This document shows, in pieces, positions 18,224 to 26,560 of a stretch of 64,000 nt of DNA. How positions within the stretch are numbered: the stretch's first letter is position 1; each line of letters begins with the position of its first letter. The notes below the pieces were generated by a model. It was not told the origin of the DNA. It searched no databases and worked only from the letters and a program-made list of their open reading frames with translations. Position numbers and translations under genes: made by a program. Source of the stretch: Labilithrix luteola (GTDB taxonomy: Bacteria > Myxococcota_A > Polyangia > Polyangiales > Polyangiaceae); NCBI RefSeq assembly GCF_001263205.1, contig NZ_CP012333.1, positions 6,934,501 to 6,998,500 on the forward strand, given 5' to 3'.

Positions 18224-19350
18224 GCGCCAAAGCTCGTTCTCTTAAAGTCGGTGTCTTCGTCCTGGTGGGCTTGGTGCTCGCCACGGCCTCGGTCTTCGTC
18301 ATCGGCGAGAACCGCCGCGTCTGGGATCGCAAGGTCACGTATCACGCCACCTGGCAGGACGTGTCCGGCCTCAAAGCCGGCTCGGCCATTCGCATGGGCG
18401 GTATCGACGTCGGCTCCGTCTCCGACGTGAAGCACTCGGACGACCCGAAGGACTCGAGCGTCTACGTCACCCTCGCGGTCGCGCGCAACGAGGCTGGCCG
18501 CGTTCGCAAAGACTCCACGGTGACGATCGCGGGCAAGGGGCTGCTCGGCGACAAGATGATCGAGCTCACGGTCGGCAGTCCGGATCAGGAGGCGATCCCC
18601 GAGGGGGGCACGATCAAGTCGGTCCCCTCGTCCGACCTCGGCCAGATCGTCAGCGACGCTCAAGACGTCGCGCGTCAGGCCAAGCTCGCGCTGCAGAACG
18701 TCCAGAAGATCACCGAGCAGATCGCCGATCCTCAGTTCACGAGCGATCTGCGTGGCACGGTGAAGTCGCTGCACGACATCCTCGACGGCGTCGCTCACAA
18801 GGACGGCGTCGCGCATCGCATGATCTTCGACCCCGAGGAGGCGCGTCGCGTCGACCATATCCTCGCGAATCTCGACTCGGCGACGGCCAATATGAACGCC
18901 ATCTCGTCGGACGCGCGCGAAATCACCTCGCGGGCGAAGTCGGGCCCGGGCCTCGTGCACACGCTCGTCTACGACGATCAGCTCGCGCAGGGCACGGCCG
19001 GCACGATGGTGGAGCTCAACAAGAGCCTCCAGGCGCTTCGCACCGGCAACGGACTCGGCCACGCGATCGTCTACGGCGACGATTCCACCCAGCACGTCAT
19101 GGGCAACGTCAGCGCCATGAGCGACGACATGCGTGAGATCGTCGCCAACGTGAAGGCCGGCCGCGGCACCATCGGCGCACTGCTCGTCGACCCCAGCGTC
19201 TACGAGGACATCAAGTCGATCGTCGGCAACGTGGAGCGAAATCAGGTACTCCGCGCGCTCGTTCGCTACTCGATCAAGCAGAACGAAGACCAGAAGCCGC
19301 ACGCCGAAGTCAAAGACGCGAAGCCCCAGCCTCAAGGCTCGAACCGGTAG
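18220..19350 (+). CDS. MCE-domain (MlaD-like) substrate-binding protein
   Basis: The 376-residue protein has an N-terminal membrane anchor (about 8-28) and one MCE domain (about 40-125) with the typical GLKAGSAIRMGGIDVGSV and KGLLGDKMIEL stretches. Long helices follow. An odd feature of the C-terminal half is a recurring short motif, G-x-x-H-x-(I/L)-(V/I/F)-(Y/F)-D-(D/P), seen near VAHRMIFDP, LVHTLVYDD and LGHAIVYGD, and then a variant GTIGALLVDP. This tail resembles the MCE proteins of other deltaproteobacteria. It starts with GTG overlapping the ATPase stop. Lipid shuttling across the periplasm is the expected role. Confidence 0.88.
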   Translation: MSAKARSLKVGVFVLVGLVLATASVFVIGENRRVWDRKVTYHATWQDVSGLKAGSAIRMGGIDVGSVSDVKHSDDPKDSSVYVTLAVARNEAGRVRKDSTVTIAGKGLLGDKMIELTVGSPDQEAIPEGGTIKSVPSSDLGQIVSDAQDVARQAKLALQNVQKITEQIADPQFTSDLRGTVKSLHDILDGVAHKDGVAHRMIFDPEEARRVDHILANLDSATANMNAISSDAREITSRAKSGPGLVHTLVYDDQLAQGTAGTMVELNKSLQALRTGNGLGHAIVYGDDSTQHVMGNVSAMSDDMREIVANVKAGRGTIGALLVDPSVYEDIKSIVGNVERNQVLRALVRYSIKQNEDQKPHAEVKDAKPQPQGSNR

Positions 19351-19356
19351 TCTGGT

Positions 19357-19396
19357 GGGGACCTGTCCGGTCCCCCTCGAAACCTCCGGTTTCGAG
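19357..19396 (+). terminator. Two adjacent hairpins after the MCE gene
   Basis: GGGGACC...GGTCCCC (19357-19375, loop TGTCC) and CTCGAAACC...GGTTTCGAG (19376-19396, loop TCC) are perfect stems placed back to back between two convergent genes. No T run follows, so they may act on either strand only weakly. Confidence 0.55.
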
Positions 19397-19504
19397 CCTC
19401 CCCGGAACGCCTTCGGCGCGTCGTGCTTCGCACGACCTTGGGAGCGCCTTCGCCTAGGGCTCTCCGGACCGTAGGACCATCGCGCTCGCTGCCGCCTCGG
19501 AGAG

Positions 19505-20563
19505 TTAGAACTCGATGTCGGTCACGCCGATGCGCTCGTGGACGACGCGCTCGGCGAGCGCGCGCACGGTGAGCGGTGACGAGCCTTCGGCCTTGTTGTT
19601 GACGAGCACGTAGACGTCTTCGCATCCGCGCTCGATGGCTTCCTCGAGCAACTTGATCACGTCGTCGCGCATCTCGGGCTGTGGGGCGACGACCTTGTCG
19701 AAGGGGGCGAACTCTGCCTTCTTCGTCTCGTAGCGCGTGTACGGCGGCAGCATGAGGCGCGTGATGACGAACCTCGCTCCGATCGAGCGAGGATGCGCGA
19801 GCTGCGCACGAATGGCCGGCATGGCCGTCCAGTAGGTGAAGACGTGCGCGACGCCGTTGGCGGCGAGCATGTCGAACCATCGCTGGCCGAGTAGCTCTTC
19901 GTTGCGAAGCTCGAAGGCCCACTGGAAGCCGGTTGGGAGCTTTCCCAGGAACGCGTCGATGCGAGCCACCAGCGTGCGCTCGTCGATGGCGCCGCGGGGC
20001 ATCGGCGTGAGCTCGAAGACGAAGGGGCCGACGTAGGGCAAGAACGCGCGGCGATACGGTTCGAGCACCTCGCTCAGGAAACGCGAGGCGTCGAGGAACG
20101 TCGGATTCTTCGTTCCGGCGCGCGCACCGTACCGAAGGTGGCTGGGGAACACGGCGGTCGTGATCTCCTCCCAGACCTTGGAGACCATGCGAAACGGCGG
20201 GAGGTCCTGGCCGCTCTTGGCCGTGATCTCCTTCGCGCGATCGAGCTGGGCGGCGTACTGCGCGAGCTCGTCTTCGCGGAGTGGGCCGTAGTAGCTGCGA
20301 TCGAGACCTACGGTACGCAAGAGTGGATTCTGCGCGTAGGCCGTCAGGCCGCGTCGTGCGAGCGCGTCTTGCGTGGGCTTGCCCGCGAAGACGATGCCGC
20401 CCCAACCGGGAAACGACCAACTGCTCGTGCCGAAGCGGATGCGCCGTGGCAGATGCGTTGCCAGCTCGCGCGCGCTGGGATCGACATGAGGCGCGACGTC
20501 GGGCTCGTGCTGACCCGCGTCGCCGAAGAGCGAGAGCTGTGTGCGCGGGGGCTTGTCTGTCAC
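19505..20563 (-). CDS. DUF72 family protein (TIM-barrel)
   Basis: The 352-residue protein matches the DUF72 (YecE-like) family: IRFGTSSWSFPGW near residue 41, SYYGPL, FPSHLRYG, and the segment WAFELRNEEL. The C-terminal part has the family's VLVNNKAEG element. These proteins have a TIM-barrel fold and an unknown biochemical role. The GTG start at 20563 overlaps the stop of the upstream gene (GTGA), indicating translational coupling; a longer reading upstream is antisense-like and was rejected. A short Pro/Gln-rich segment precedes the domain. Confidence 0.88.
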   Translation of the reverse strand: MTDKPPRTQLSLFGDAGQHEPDVAPHVDPSARELATHLPRRIRFGTSSWSFPGWGGIVFAGKPTQDALARRGLTAYAQNPLLRTVGLDRSYYGPLREDELAQYAAQLDRAKEITAKSGQDLPPFRMVSKVWEEITTAVFPSHLRYGARAGTKNPTFLDASRFLSEVLEPYRRAFLPYVGPFVFELTPMPRGAIDERTLVARIDAFLGKLPTGFQWAFELRNEELLGQRWFDMLAANGVAHVFTYWTAMPAIRAQLAHPRSIGARFVITRLMLPPYTRYETKKAEFAPFDKVVAPQPEMRDDVIKLLEEAIERGCEDVYVLVNNKAEGSSPLTVRALAERVVHERIGVTDIEF

Positions 20564-21237
20564 CGCGAGAGATCGGTTTCCGAAGGCGGCAACCGCGAGC
20601 CGCCGGCGGGCGAGGGGTTCTCCCACCATTTGTCGGTCGGGCCCTGACGCATGACGGTCAGCCGGAGGAAGTCGATTTCGAGAAGCGCCATCGCACCGCG
20701 CGCGAAGGGCTCGCCGGAGATGCTCCAGATGTCGCCGCCGACGCCGAGCTGGAGACCCCACGGAGCACCGAGGATCGCCATGCCGTGGAGGGGGAACTTG
20801 CCGTAGTCGCCGCTTCGCCACGTGCGCCAGCTCGGACCAAGGTCGATCGCGAAGCCCCACTGGCCTCGCGCGAAGCCGCCGCTCGCGAAGCGAGCCGAGA
20901 GATTCAAATCGGTGCCGAGCCCGAAGTACGTCGTGCTGCGCACGAGACCGCCGACGACCACACCGGCGTTCGGAGTGCTACCCACGCCGAGGGCGAAGCT
21001 CATCGCGCCGGCGCTGTCGGTCTTGCCGCGAACGTCGTCGTGCTGGAAGGTGTAGCCGCCGCCTGCGGAGAGCCAGGAGCTCGTGTCCGCGTGAGCGCTC
21101 GAAGCGTGCATGATGCATGCGATGGCCGCTCCGGCCGACGCGAGCCAGCGCCACGAGCACCGAGCCACGTTCCGCGCCACGTTCCGGACAGGAGCGGCGG
21201 CGAAGGATGCGCAGGCGGGGCGATGTCCTACATGCAT
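20560..21237 (-). CDS. Secreted, probably outer-membrane barrel-like protein
   Basis: A 225-residue protein begins at the ATG 21237 with a long basic N-region, a hydrophobic core near residues 28-44 and a likely cleavage after SSAHA. The mature part is rich in alternating Gly/aromatic/hydrophobic residues (SAGGGYTFQHDD, GVGSTPNAGVVVGG, LQLGVGGDIWSISG), the look of a small beta-barrel or surface lipocalin-like protein. It is divergent from the M15-like peptidase gene and coupled to the DUF72 gene. No named family is recognised. A long upstream frame continuation was rejected as antisense shadow of the divergent gene. Confidence 0.7.
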   Translation of the reverse strand: MHVGHRPACASFAAAPVRNVARNVARCSWRWLASAGAAIACIMHASSAHADTSSWLSAGGGYTFQHDDVRGKTDSAGAMSFALGVGSTPNAGVVVGGLVRSTTYFGLGTDLNLSARFASGGFARGQWGFAIDLGPSWRTWRSGDYGKFPLHGMAILGAPWGLQLGVGGDIWSISGEPFARGAMALLEIDFLRLTVMRQGPTDKWWENPSPAGGSRLPPSETDLSR

Positions 21238-21294
21238 GAGGCCTGAGGGCGTACCAATCGTGGCTGCCGTCCGCAAGGTGCTAAGCTCCGGCCG

Positions 21295-22050
21295 ATGCGC
21301 GCGGCGGCTTTTCTCGCAGTGACCGTCGTGCTTGCGGGAAGTGTGCTCTTCGGCGGCAGCGCCGTTCTCGCTTCGCAATCTTCCGGCGCGACGCCCGAGC
21401 CCCGCATGATTCACAGCCTCGAGGGAGGCGTCCGATCGCTCGTGACGAGCAGCGGAGTATCGACCGCCGCGCACGTCGAGAGCGCCTGGGCAACGGGGCT
21501 TCCCGAGCTCCACGTGCGATGCCGGAACACGGGGGCGCACGGCAGAGTCCGTCTCTACGACGCACGCGGAGAGCTCGACGACGCTGCCGCTCTGCAATTC
21601 ATGCAGATTGCATCGACCGCGCGAGAGGATACGACCGAGCCCGAGATCCTCGACCCTCGGCTCGTTCAGCTCGTGGCTCGCGCGGCGTACCACTTCAAGA
21701 ACGCGCCGATCGCGATCGTGAGCGCCACGCGCAAAGGAGCGCGAGGCAAGCACGGAACCGGCGAAGCGCTCGACTTCGCACTCGAGGGCGTGCGCGCGTC
21801 CGTTCTCGCGTCCTACCTTCGTGGCTATCCGCGGGCTGGCGTCGGCATCTACACGCACCCCAAGACGCAGTACGTGCATCTCGACGTGCGCGACGAGAGC
21901 TACCACTGGCTCGACGCTTCGCCTCCGCACGTGACTTGGCGCGAGCGGCGCATCGGTGATCCCAAACGCGCGGCGCGCGACGACGCGTACCTGCCGGCGA
22001 TGGACCTACCCGAGACCGCCTCGTCGACCGGATCCGGCTCGCGCTACTGA
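21295..22050 (+). CDS. YcbK/DUF882-like M15 family peptidase
   Basis: The 251-residue secreted protein has a signal (residues 1-27, ending near VLASQ). The C-terminal domain carries SATRKGARGKHGTGEALDF and YVHLDVRDESYHW, i.e. the H-x(6)-D and H-x-D zinc ligands of M15-type murein peptidases. YcbK/MepK members cut peptidoglycan cross-links. The layout (signal, variable N-domain, HxxxxxxD...HxD) and length fit. It is divergent from the barrel-like gene and convergent with the hydrolase gene. A periplasmic cell-wall role is expected from the family. Confidence 0.85.
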   Translation: MRAAAFLAVTVVLAGSVLFGGSAVLASQSSGATPEPRMIHSLEGGVRSLVTSSGVSTAAHVESAWATGLPELHVRCRNTGAHGRVRLYDARGELDDAAALQFMQIASTAREDTTEPEILDPRLVQLVARAAYHFKNAPIAIVSATRKGARGKHGTGEALDFALEGVRASVLASYLRGYPRAGVGIYTHPKTQYVHLDVRDESYHWLDASPPHVTWRERRIGDPKRAARDDAYLPAMDLPETASSTGSGSRY

Positions 22051-22054
22051 GCGC

Positions 22055-22825
22055 TCAGAGCTTCTTCGCGGCGTCGTCGCGCTGGAGCTTGCGCACGCGT
22101 TCGGTCACGTGCCCGATCGACTCCGGGTCGAAGAGCAACGTGTTGTGCCCACGGCCCGGCAGAACGTGCACGTCGCCCCGCGGGAACACGGCGCTCTCGT
22201 TGGGGACGATCATCGCGTCGGCGTCGCCCACGATCGACGTGTGAGGGACGGCGTGTTCGTGCGCGCGAGCACGAAGGCGCGAGAGGAGGGGGCTCGTTCG
22301 GCAAAGATCGGCGCCGACGAGGAAGGGGAAGGGGCGCGCGCGCTCGGTGCCGCCGAAGGGGCTGCCGAGCGAAACGGTCTGCGCGATGCGTTCGTGCCCG
22401 CCGAGCTCCTGGACGTACCAGCGCGCGACGAGGCCGCCGAGGCTGTGGCCCACGAGGTGGATCCGGCAGCCGTGAGGGATGCGGTCGATCAGGCGCGCAA
22501 GACTTTTCGCAATGCGTTCGACACCCGCGCCAGGCGCATGCGTGAAACTCGCCACCTTGGCGCCCGTCGCCTGGACGAGCCGCTCTTTCATCGGGCGGAA
22601 AACGCCAGCGCTGGCGAAGAACCCGTGGACGAGCACGACCACGTCGTCGTTCGGGACCATCGCCTGCGGGACGACCGGGATGAGGTCGAGCGGCATGAGC
22701 ACGACCTCGCGGAGCGTGGCGATCGTCTCGGTCACGTGCACACGCAACGTGGGGGCGTACGCGCCGAAAAGCGGCGGGATCGCGTCGTGCCTGGTGAGGG
22801 ACTTGAACGTATCGTCGAGCGCCAT
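22055..22825 (-). CDS. Alpha/beta hydrolase, lipase-like (PGAP1/triacylglycerol lipase type)
   Basis: This 256-residue protein has the oxyanion segment VVVLVHGFFASAGVF (about 68-82), a nucleophile elbow VGHSLGGLVARW (about 120-131) and a late PGRGHNTLLFDP segment giving the catalytic His; an Asp in GDADAMIVP probably completes the triad. This is the pattern of lipase-class alpha/beta hydrolases. No signal peptide is evident, but the segment at residues 37-60 is moderately hydrophobic. The start ATG 22825 is used because more upstream codons overlap intergenic sequence. Substrate unknown. Confidence 0.85.
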   Translation of the reverse strand: MALDDTFKSLTRHDAIPPLFGAYAPTLRVHVTETIATLREVVLMPLDLIPVVPQAMVPNDDVVVLVHGFFASAGVFRPMKERLVQATGAKVASFTHAPGAGVERIAKSLARLIDRIPHGCRIHLVGHSLGGLVARWYVQELGGHERIAQTVSLGSPFGGTERARPFPFLVGADLCRTSPLLSRLRARAHEHAVPHTSIVGDADAMIVPNESAVFPRGDVHVLPGRGHNTLLFDPESIGHVTERVRKLQRDDAAKKL

Positions 22826-22957
22826 TCGGGTTGCCTGAGGGTGTCGGCGCGGATGTTCGGACGAGGTCCCCCGAAGCCCTCGAACCGGTCCGTTGCACTC
22901 AAACAAGCACGATCCGTGCGAGGGTCACCAGTTTGTTGCTAGGGTGCCATCGCCCGC

Positions 22958-23440
22958 ATGATCGCCTCCCCCACGGACGAGCCCACGGACCCCAAGGCCG
23001 TGTTCACCCTTCCCATGACCGTCGGTGACGAGGCTATCGATCAGTTAGGCCACGCCAGCAATATCAGCTACTTGCAATGGGTTCAGGATGTGGCGCTGGC
23101 CCATTCCGAGGCGGTCGGGCTCGACGTCGAGGCGTACCGCAAGCTTGGTGGGGTCTTCGTCGTTCGGCGGCACGAGATCGAGTACCTGCGTCCGGTCTTA
23201 CGCGGTGAGCGGCTCGAACTGCGAACGTGGATCGACAGTGTGTTCGCTGCCAAGTGTCGGCGAGCCACCGACATCGTTCGGCTCGGCGACGACGGCAAGG
23301 AGACGATCGTCGCCAAGGCAATGACGACGTGGGGCTTCATCGAGTTCGCCACCGGCCGACCGACGCGCATCCCCGACGGTATCCGCCTCGCCTTCGGTCA
23401 AGCGCTTCGCAAGCGCTCGGACGAAGCAAGCGCCTCCTGA
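22958..23440 (+). CDS. Acyl-CoA thioesterase, 4HBT (hot-dog) family
   Basis: The 160-residue protein shows the 4-hydroxybenzoyl-CoA-thioesterase motif D-x-x-G-H-x-x-N-x-x-Y as DQLGHASNISYLQW (about 28-41), followed by VVRRHEIEYLRPVLRGERL. Such proteins hydrolyse acyl-CoA thioesters. It is close to the YbgC/FatA-like subgroup by length. It is divergent from the lipase-like gene. The specific acyl substrate cannot be read from the sequence. Confidence 0.85.
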   Translation: MIASPTDEPTDPKAVFTLPMTVGDEAIDQLGHASNISYLQWVQDVALAHSEAVGLDVEAYRKLGGVFVVRRHEIEYLRPVLRGERLELRTWIDSVFAAKCRRATDIVRLGDDGKETIVAKAMTTWGFIEFATGRPTRIPDGIRLAFGQALRKRSDEASAS

Positions 23441-23457
23441 GCGCCGAGTCGAGCTCG

Positions 23458-24090
23458 CTACTTCGCGAACTCGTCGTAGCAGTCGATGCGCTCGGGGCAG
23501 GTCGACGTCGCTTCCTTGCACTGGATGAAGGTCTGGAGCACGTCTTCCGGTTTGGTATCGCAGAGCGTCCGGCAGTTGGCGTGCTCGGCGGCGCTGATGC
23601 ACCCGAAGAACTTGATGTCGTCGCACGCGTATTTGCACGTCGCCGAGCTCCCCGAGCTACCGCTGTCCGGAGGGGCGAACACGGGGAAGCTAGGACCGCA
23701 CGCCAGGAGCGTCTGGCACGTGCTTGCCGCGATGCAGTCGAGAAACGACCGCGGGGTCACGGCGCACTCCGCGTTGCACTTCGTCATGGCGGACGCATCG
23801 GTGTAGCCACACGCGAGGAGCTTTTGGCAGATGGCGGCGCATGAAGAGTCTGCAGCCGACGCATCGGTCGGGCCCGCCTCGCTCGGATTGCTTTCGTCGG
23901 GCCCGACGCCGTCAGTCGCGGCCTTCGTTCCGTCACCGTCGCTCTCGCGATCGTGGCCGACGTCGAGCCTGCGTTCGCATGCGAGCGACGTCATTGTCAG
24001 GCTCGCCGCGAGGATGACGAGGATGACGACGGGAACGCGGGGGACAAGCGCCGTCGCACTCTGATTTCGCGAACGACGACGTGAACCCAT
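23458..24090 (-). CDS. Cysteine-rich lipoprotein
   Basis: This predicted 210-residue lipoprotein has a basic N-terminus, a hydrophobic core (about 18-35) and a lipobox at SLAC. An Asp/Ser/Gly-rich linker follows. The C-terminal 130 residues contain regularly spaced cysteines (CAAICQKLLAC, CNAEC, CQTLLAC, CKYAC, CRTLC, CPERIDC), pointing to several disulphide-linked helical hairpins. Repetitive Cys modules like this are common in secreted proteins of Polyangia; function is unknown. It is divergent from the gene at 24181 and convergent with the thioesterase gene. Confidence 0.8.
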   Translation of the reverse strand: MGSRRRSRNQSATALVPRVPVVILVILAASLTMTSLACERRLDVGHDRESDGDGTKAATDGVGPDESNPSEAGPTDASAADSSCAAICQKLLACGYTDASAMTKCNAECAVTPRSFLDCIAASTCQTLLACGPSFPVFAPPDSGSSGSSATCKYACDDIKFFGCISAAEHANCRTLCDTKPEDVLQTFIQCKEATSTCPERIDCYDEFAK

Positions 24091-24180
24091 TCGGCGCGAC
24101 TCTAGCAGCTTCGCGGCGGGCGTCCCGTCGTGGCCCAACTTCTTCGTGGCATCGCGCGCGCGAACCGTCAAACTGGGCCC

Positions 24181-25200
24181 GTGCGTCCGTCCGCCATCAG
24201 CCTGATCGTCCTCGGAGTTCTCGCCTCCGCGACCGTCACGGCCACGGCTCACGCCGAGGCCCGCGCCCGCGCGCGCGCCCGCGCCCGCTTCGCGTATTCG
24301 ACCGATCCGACGTCGCTGAGGTGCCCGAGCGAGAGCGAAATGCGGGACGTTCTGAGTGCGCGCCTTGGCTACGATCCGTTCGCGCCGGACGCCGAGCAGG
24401 TCGTCCACGTGCGCTTCGAGCGAAGAGGCGTACGTGGTCTTGCTGGATCGTTCGATATCCAGGGGCCGAAGCCCGGTCATCACGAGATCGCGTCGGCCAA
24501 CAACGACTGTCGCGAGCTCGCGGATGCGTTGGCAACGGCGATCGCCATTCGCCTCGACCCCGCGAGCCTCGGCGGACAGGAGGAGCCTCCGCCGCTTCCC
24601 GCACCATCTTTGCCGGCGGAGAGCCATCCGGTCGACGAGGTGGCGGTGCCCTCTGCGTCGCCGACTCCTCCTCCAGATCGATCCGACCGCGACGTGACTC
24701 CGTCGTCACGTCCGAGCTTCCACGTTGGCATTTCCGGCACCGGACTCGCCGGTGAGCTTCCGTCGTTTACGGGGGCCGTCGACCTCGGCGCCGGGATCCG
24801 CTCGGGCCTCATGAGTGCTTCCGTCGAAGCCGAGGCCACGCTGCCCGCATCACGCGACGCTGGGGCTCCGACGCGGGAGGTGTCCGCCTCACTCTTGTCG
24901 GCCGCACTCGTTCCCTGCGTGCATGCGGAGATGTTCTTCGGATGTGTCGTCGGACGGCTCGGCGCGTTTCGCGGCGAGGGCACGGGCGTCGACGTTCCGT
25001 CGACGGCGTCGGCGCTCTATGTCTCCGCCGGTGTCCGCGCAGGAGTCGAGATGCGGGTCAGCGAGCCGCTGGCGCTCGTCCTGAGCCTCGAAGCCGTCGC
25101 GCCGCTCTCGAAGATGGCGCTGCAGCTCTCCGGCACGGAGGTCTGGTCCTCGCCCTCCGTCGCTGGTCGCGCTGCGCTCGGTGCGAGGATGCGGTTTTGA
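24181..25200 (+). CDS. Secreted protein preceding an ECF sigma factor gene
   Basis: The 339-residue protein has a signal peptide ending near TAHA, followed at once by a strange alternating Ala-Arg stretch (ARARARARAR) encoded by a GCCCGC-type hexamer repeat. An N-terminal domain (about 40-125) contains CPSESEMRDVLSARLGYDPF, a segment common in Polyangia proteins, then a Pro-rich linker and a C-terminal domain (about 185-339) that reads like a beta-barrel. The GTG at 24181 gives a normal signal peptide; a GTG at 24130 is an alternative. The stop is one base before the sigma factor start, so this gene is probably co-transcribed with the sigma gene. Role unknown. Confidence 0.75.
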   Translation: MRPSAISLIVLGVLASATVTATAHAEARARARARARFAYSTDPTSLRCPSESEMRDVLSARLGYDPFAPDAEQVVHVRFERRGVRGLAGSFDIQGPKPGHHEIASANNDCRELADALATAIAIRLDPASLGGQEEPPPLPAPSLPAESHPVDEVAVPSASPTPPPDRSDRDVTPSSRPSFHVGISGTGLAGELPSFTGAVDLGAGIRSGLMSASVEAEATLPASRDAGAPTREVSASLLSAALVPCVHAEMFFGCVVGRLGAFRGEGTGVDVPSTASALYVSAGVRAGVEMRVSEPLALVLSLEAVAPLSKMALQLSGTEVWSSPSVAGRAALGARMRF

Positions 25201-25201
25201 C

Positions 25202-25756
25202 ATGACGGCGGTGGCCGACCCTCGCGCGGCGGCGCACGAAGAGAGGCCTGCGAGCGCCATCTCGTTCGACGAGGTCTATCGCTCCGAGCTCAGCTACGTC
25301 CTCCACTCGCTCCGACGACTCGGCGTCTCGGATGCGGAGCTCGAAGATGTCGCTCACGACGTCTTCGTGAGTATCCATCGTCACCTCGGCGAGTTCGATC
25401 GAACGCGTCCCCTTCGGCCGTGGGTGTTCGCGTTCGTTTATCGCATCGCTCGCGATCACCGGCGCCTCGCACGGCATCAGAAGGAAGTCGGCGGTTCGGA
25501 GGAGCAGGCCGCGGCTCTGGCGCCGATGCCGGACGAGGCCCTCGATGACGAGCGCTTGCGTCGTATTCTCGTGGAGGCGCTCGACTCCCTCGACATCGAA
25601 AAGAGGCGCCTCATCGTGATGCACGACATCGACGGGACGCCCGTCACCGAGATCGCCAAGGTGCTCGATGTTCCGCTCAACACCGCGTACTCGCGGTTGC
25701 GGCTCGCGCGTGCCGCTCTGGAGAAGGCGCTCGAGAACGCGAGGAGCAAGCCATGA
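25202..25756 (+). CDS. ECF-type RNA polymerase sigma factor
   Basis: The 184-residue protein has sigma region 2 (about 20-90, DAELEDVAHDVFVSIHRHL and RPWVFAFVYRIARDHRR) and region 4 (about 115-180, TEIAKVLDVPLNTAYSRLRLAR, a helix-turn-helix). No other sigma regions are present, so it is an extracytoplasmic-function sigma factor. It starts two bases after the stop of the secreted protein gene and overlaps the following membrane protein gene by four bases (ATGA), the usual arrangement for a sigma factor with its regulator. Its target promoters are not evident here. Confidence 0.93.
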   Translation: MTAVADPRAAAHEERPASAISFDEVYRSELSYVLHSLRRLGVSDAELEDVAHDVFVSIHRHLGEFDRTRPLRPWVFAFVYRIARDHRRLARHQKEVGGSEEQAAALAPMPDEALDDERLRRILVEALDSLDIEKRRLIVMHDIDGTPVTEIAKVLDVPLNTAYSRLRLARAALEKALENARSKP

Positions 25757-26502
25757 GCGACGAGCTCGAGCAATTGAGTGATCTCGCCTCGCGCGCGCTC
25801 GCTGCCGAAACGCGACGTCCCGACGTCTCGGACGAGCTCGCCGTGCGACTCATGGCGCGTGTCACGTCGACCGTCGCCACGGGCGCCGCCGCTACGGCAG
25901 CAAAGAGTGGAGCCGCGGCGAAGGTCGCCACCTCGGCCAAGGCCGCGCAGCTCGGACTCACGGCGAAGGCCGCTCCGTGGATCGGGCTCGCGTTTCTCGC
26001 CGGAGGCGGCACTGGCGCGGCGGTCCACGCGGCGCTGACGGTACCGGCTCCTCGGGTCGTCGAGAGCAGCGCGGCTTCTCCTTCGGCGTCGGTCGACCGC
26101 CCCGTCCCACCGGTCGTTTCCGCGCCGCCCGTGGAGTCTGCGGTCGCCACGCGCTCGTCCGTCGATGCGCCGGCGAACGTGGCTCCCTTGCGGACGGCCG
26201 CTGCCGTGACCGCGTCCAGTACGGCGTACGAGCCCGACGTGTCGCTTGCGGCGGAGCGTGCGCTCGTCGAACGGGCGCGCACGGCGCTCGGCCGTGGTGA
26301 TCTCGAAGGTGCCCTCGAGGCCGCCGACGTCCATGCCGCTCGCTATCCGAAGGGACGGCTCCAAGAGGAGCGTGAGGCGATCGCGATCCAGGCCCTAGCC
26401 AAGCTCCATCGAACGGCGGACGCCGAGCGACGCGCGCAGGCATTTCGCAAGGCGCATGCGAACAGCGTGTTCTTGCCGACGATCGATCTCGTCGTGCCCT
26501 GA
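25753..26502 (+). CDS. Putative anti-sigma factor, single-pass membrane protein
   Basis: This 249-residue Ala-rich protein is translationally coupled to the sigma factor gene (ATGA overlap). A short acidic N-terminal helix region (about 1-40) precedes a membrane segment near residues 75-97 (PWIGLAFLAGGGTGAAVHAAL). The periplasmic part has a Pro/Val/Ser linker and a C-terminal helical repeat (about 160-249) that resembles a single TPR or tol-pal-like pair. The N-terminal cytosolic part could hold the sigma factor, but it lacks a recognisable zinc-binding anti-sigma motif (no HxxxCxxC). The role is inferred from position. Confidence 0.72.
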   Translation: MSDELEQLSDLASRALAAETRRPDVSDELAVRLMARVTSTVATGAAATAAKSGAAAKVATSAKAAQLGLTAKAAPWIGLAFLAGGGTGAAVHAALTVPAPRVVESSAASPSASVDRPVPPVVSAPPVESAVATRSSVDAPANVAPLRTAAAVTASSTAYEPDVSLAAERALVERARTALGRGDLEGALEAADVHAARYPKGRLQEEREAIAIQALAKLHRTADAERRAQAFRKAHANSVFLPTIDLVVP

Positions 26503-26560
26503 GCGAGAAAACGACGAGCGCGAAGTGACGGAAGTCATACCGGCCTCCAAATAGGCTGAC

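Noticed and set aside
20564..20860. N-terminal extension of the DUF72 gene
   Set aside because: It overlaps the coding part of the upstream barrel-like gene on the same strand; the GTGA overlap gives a better start.
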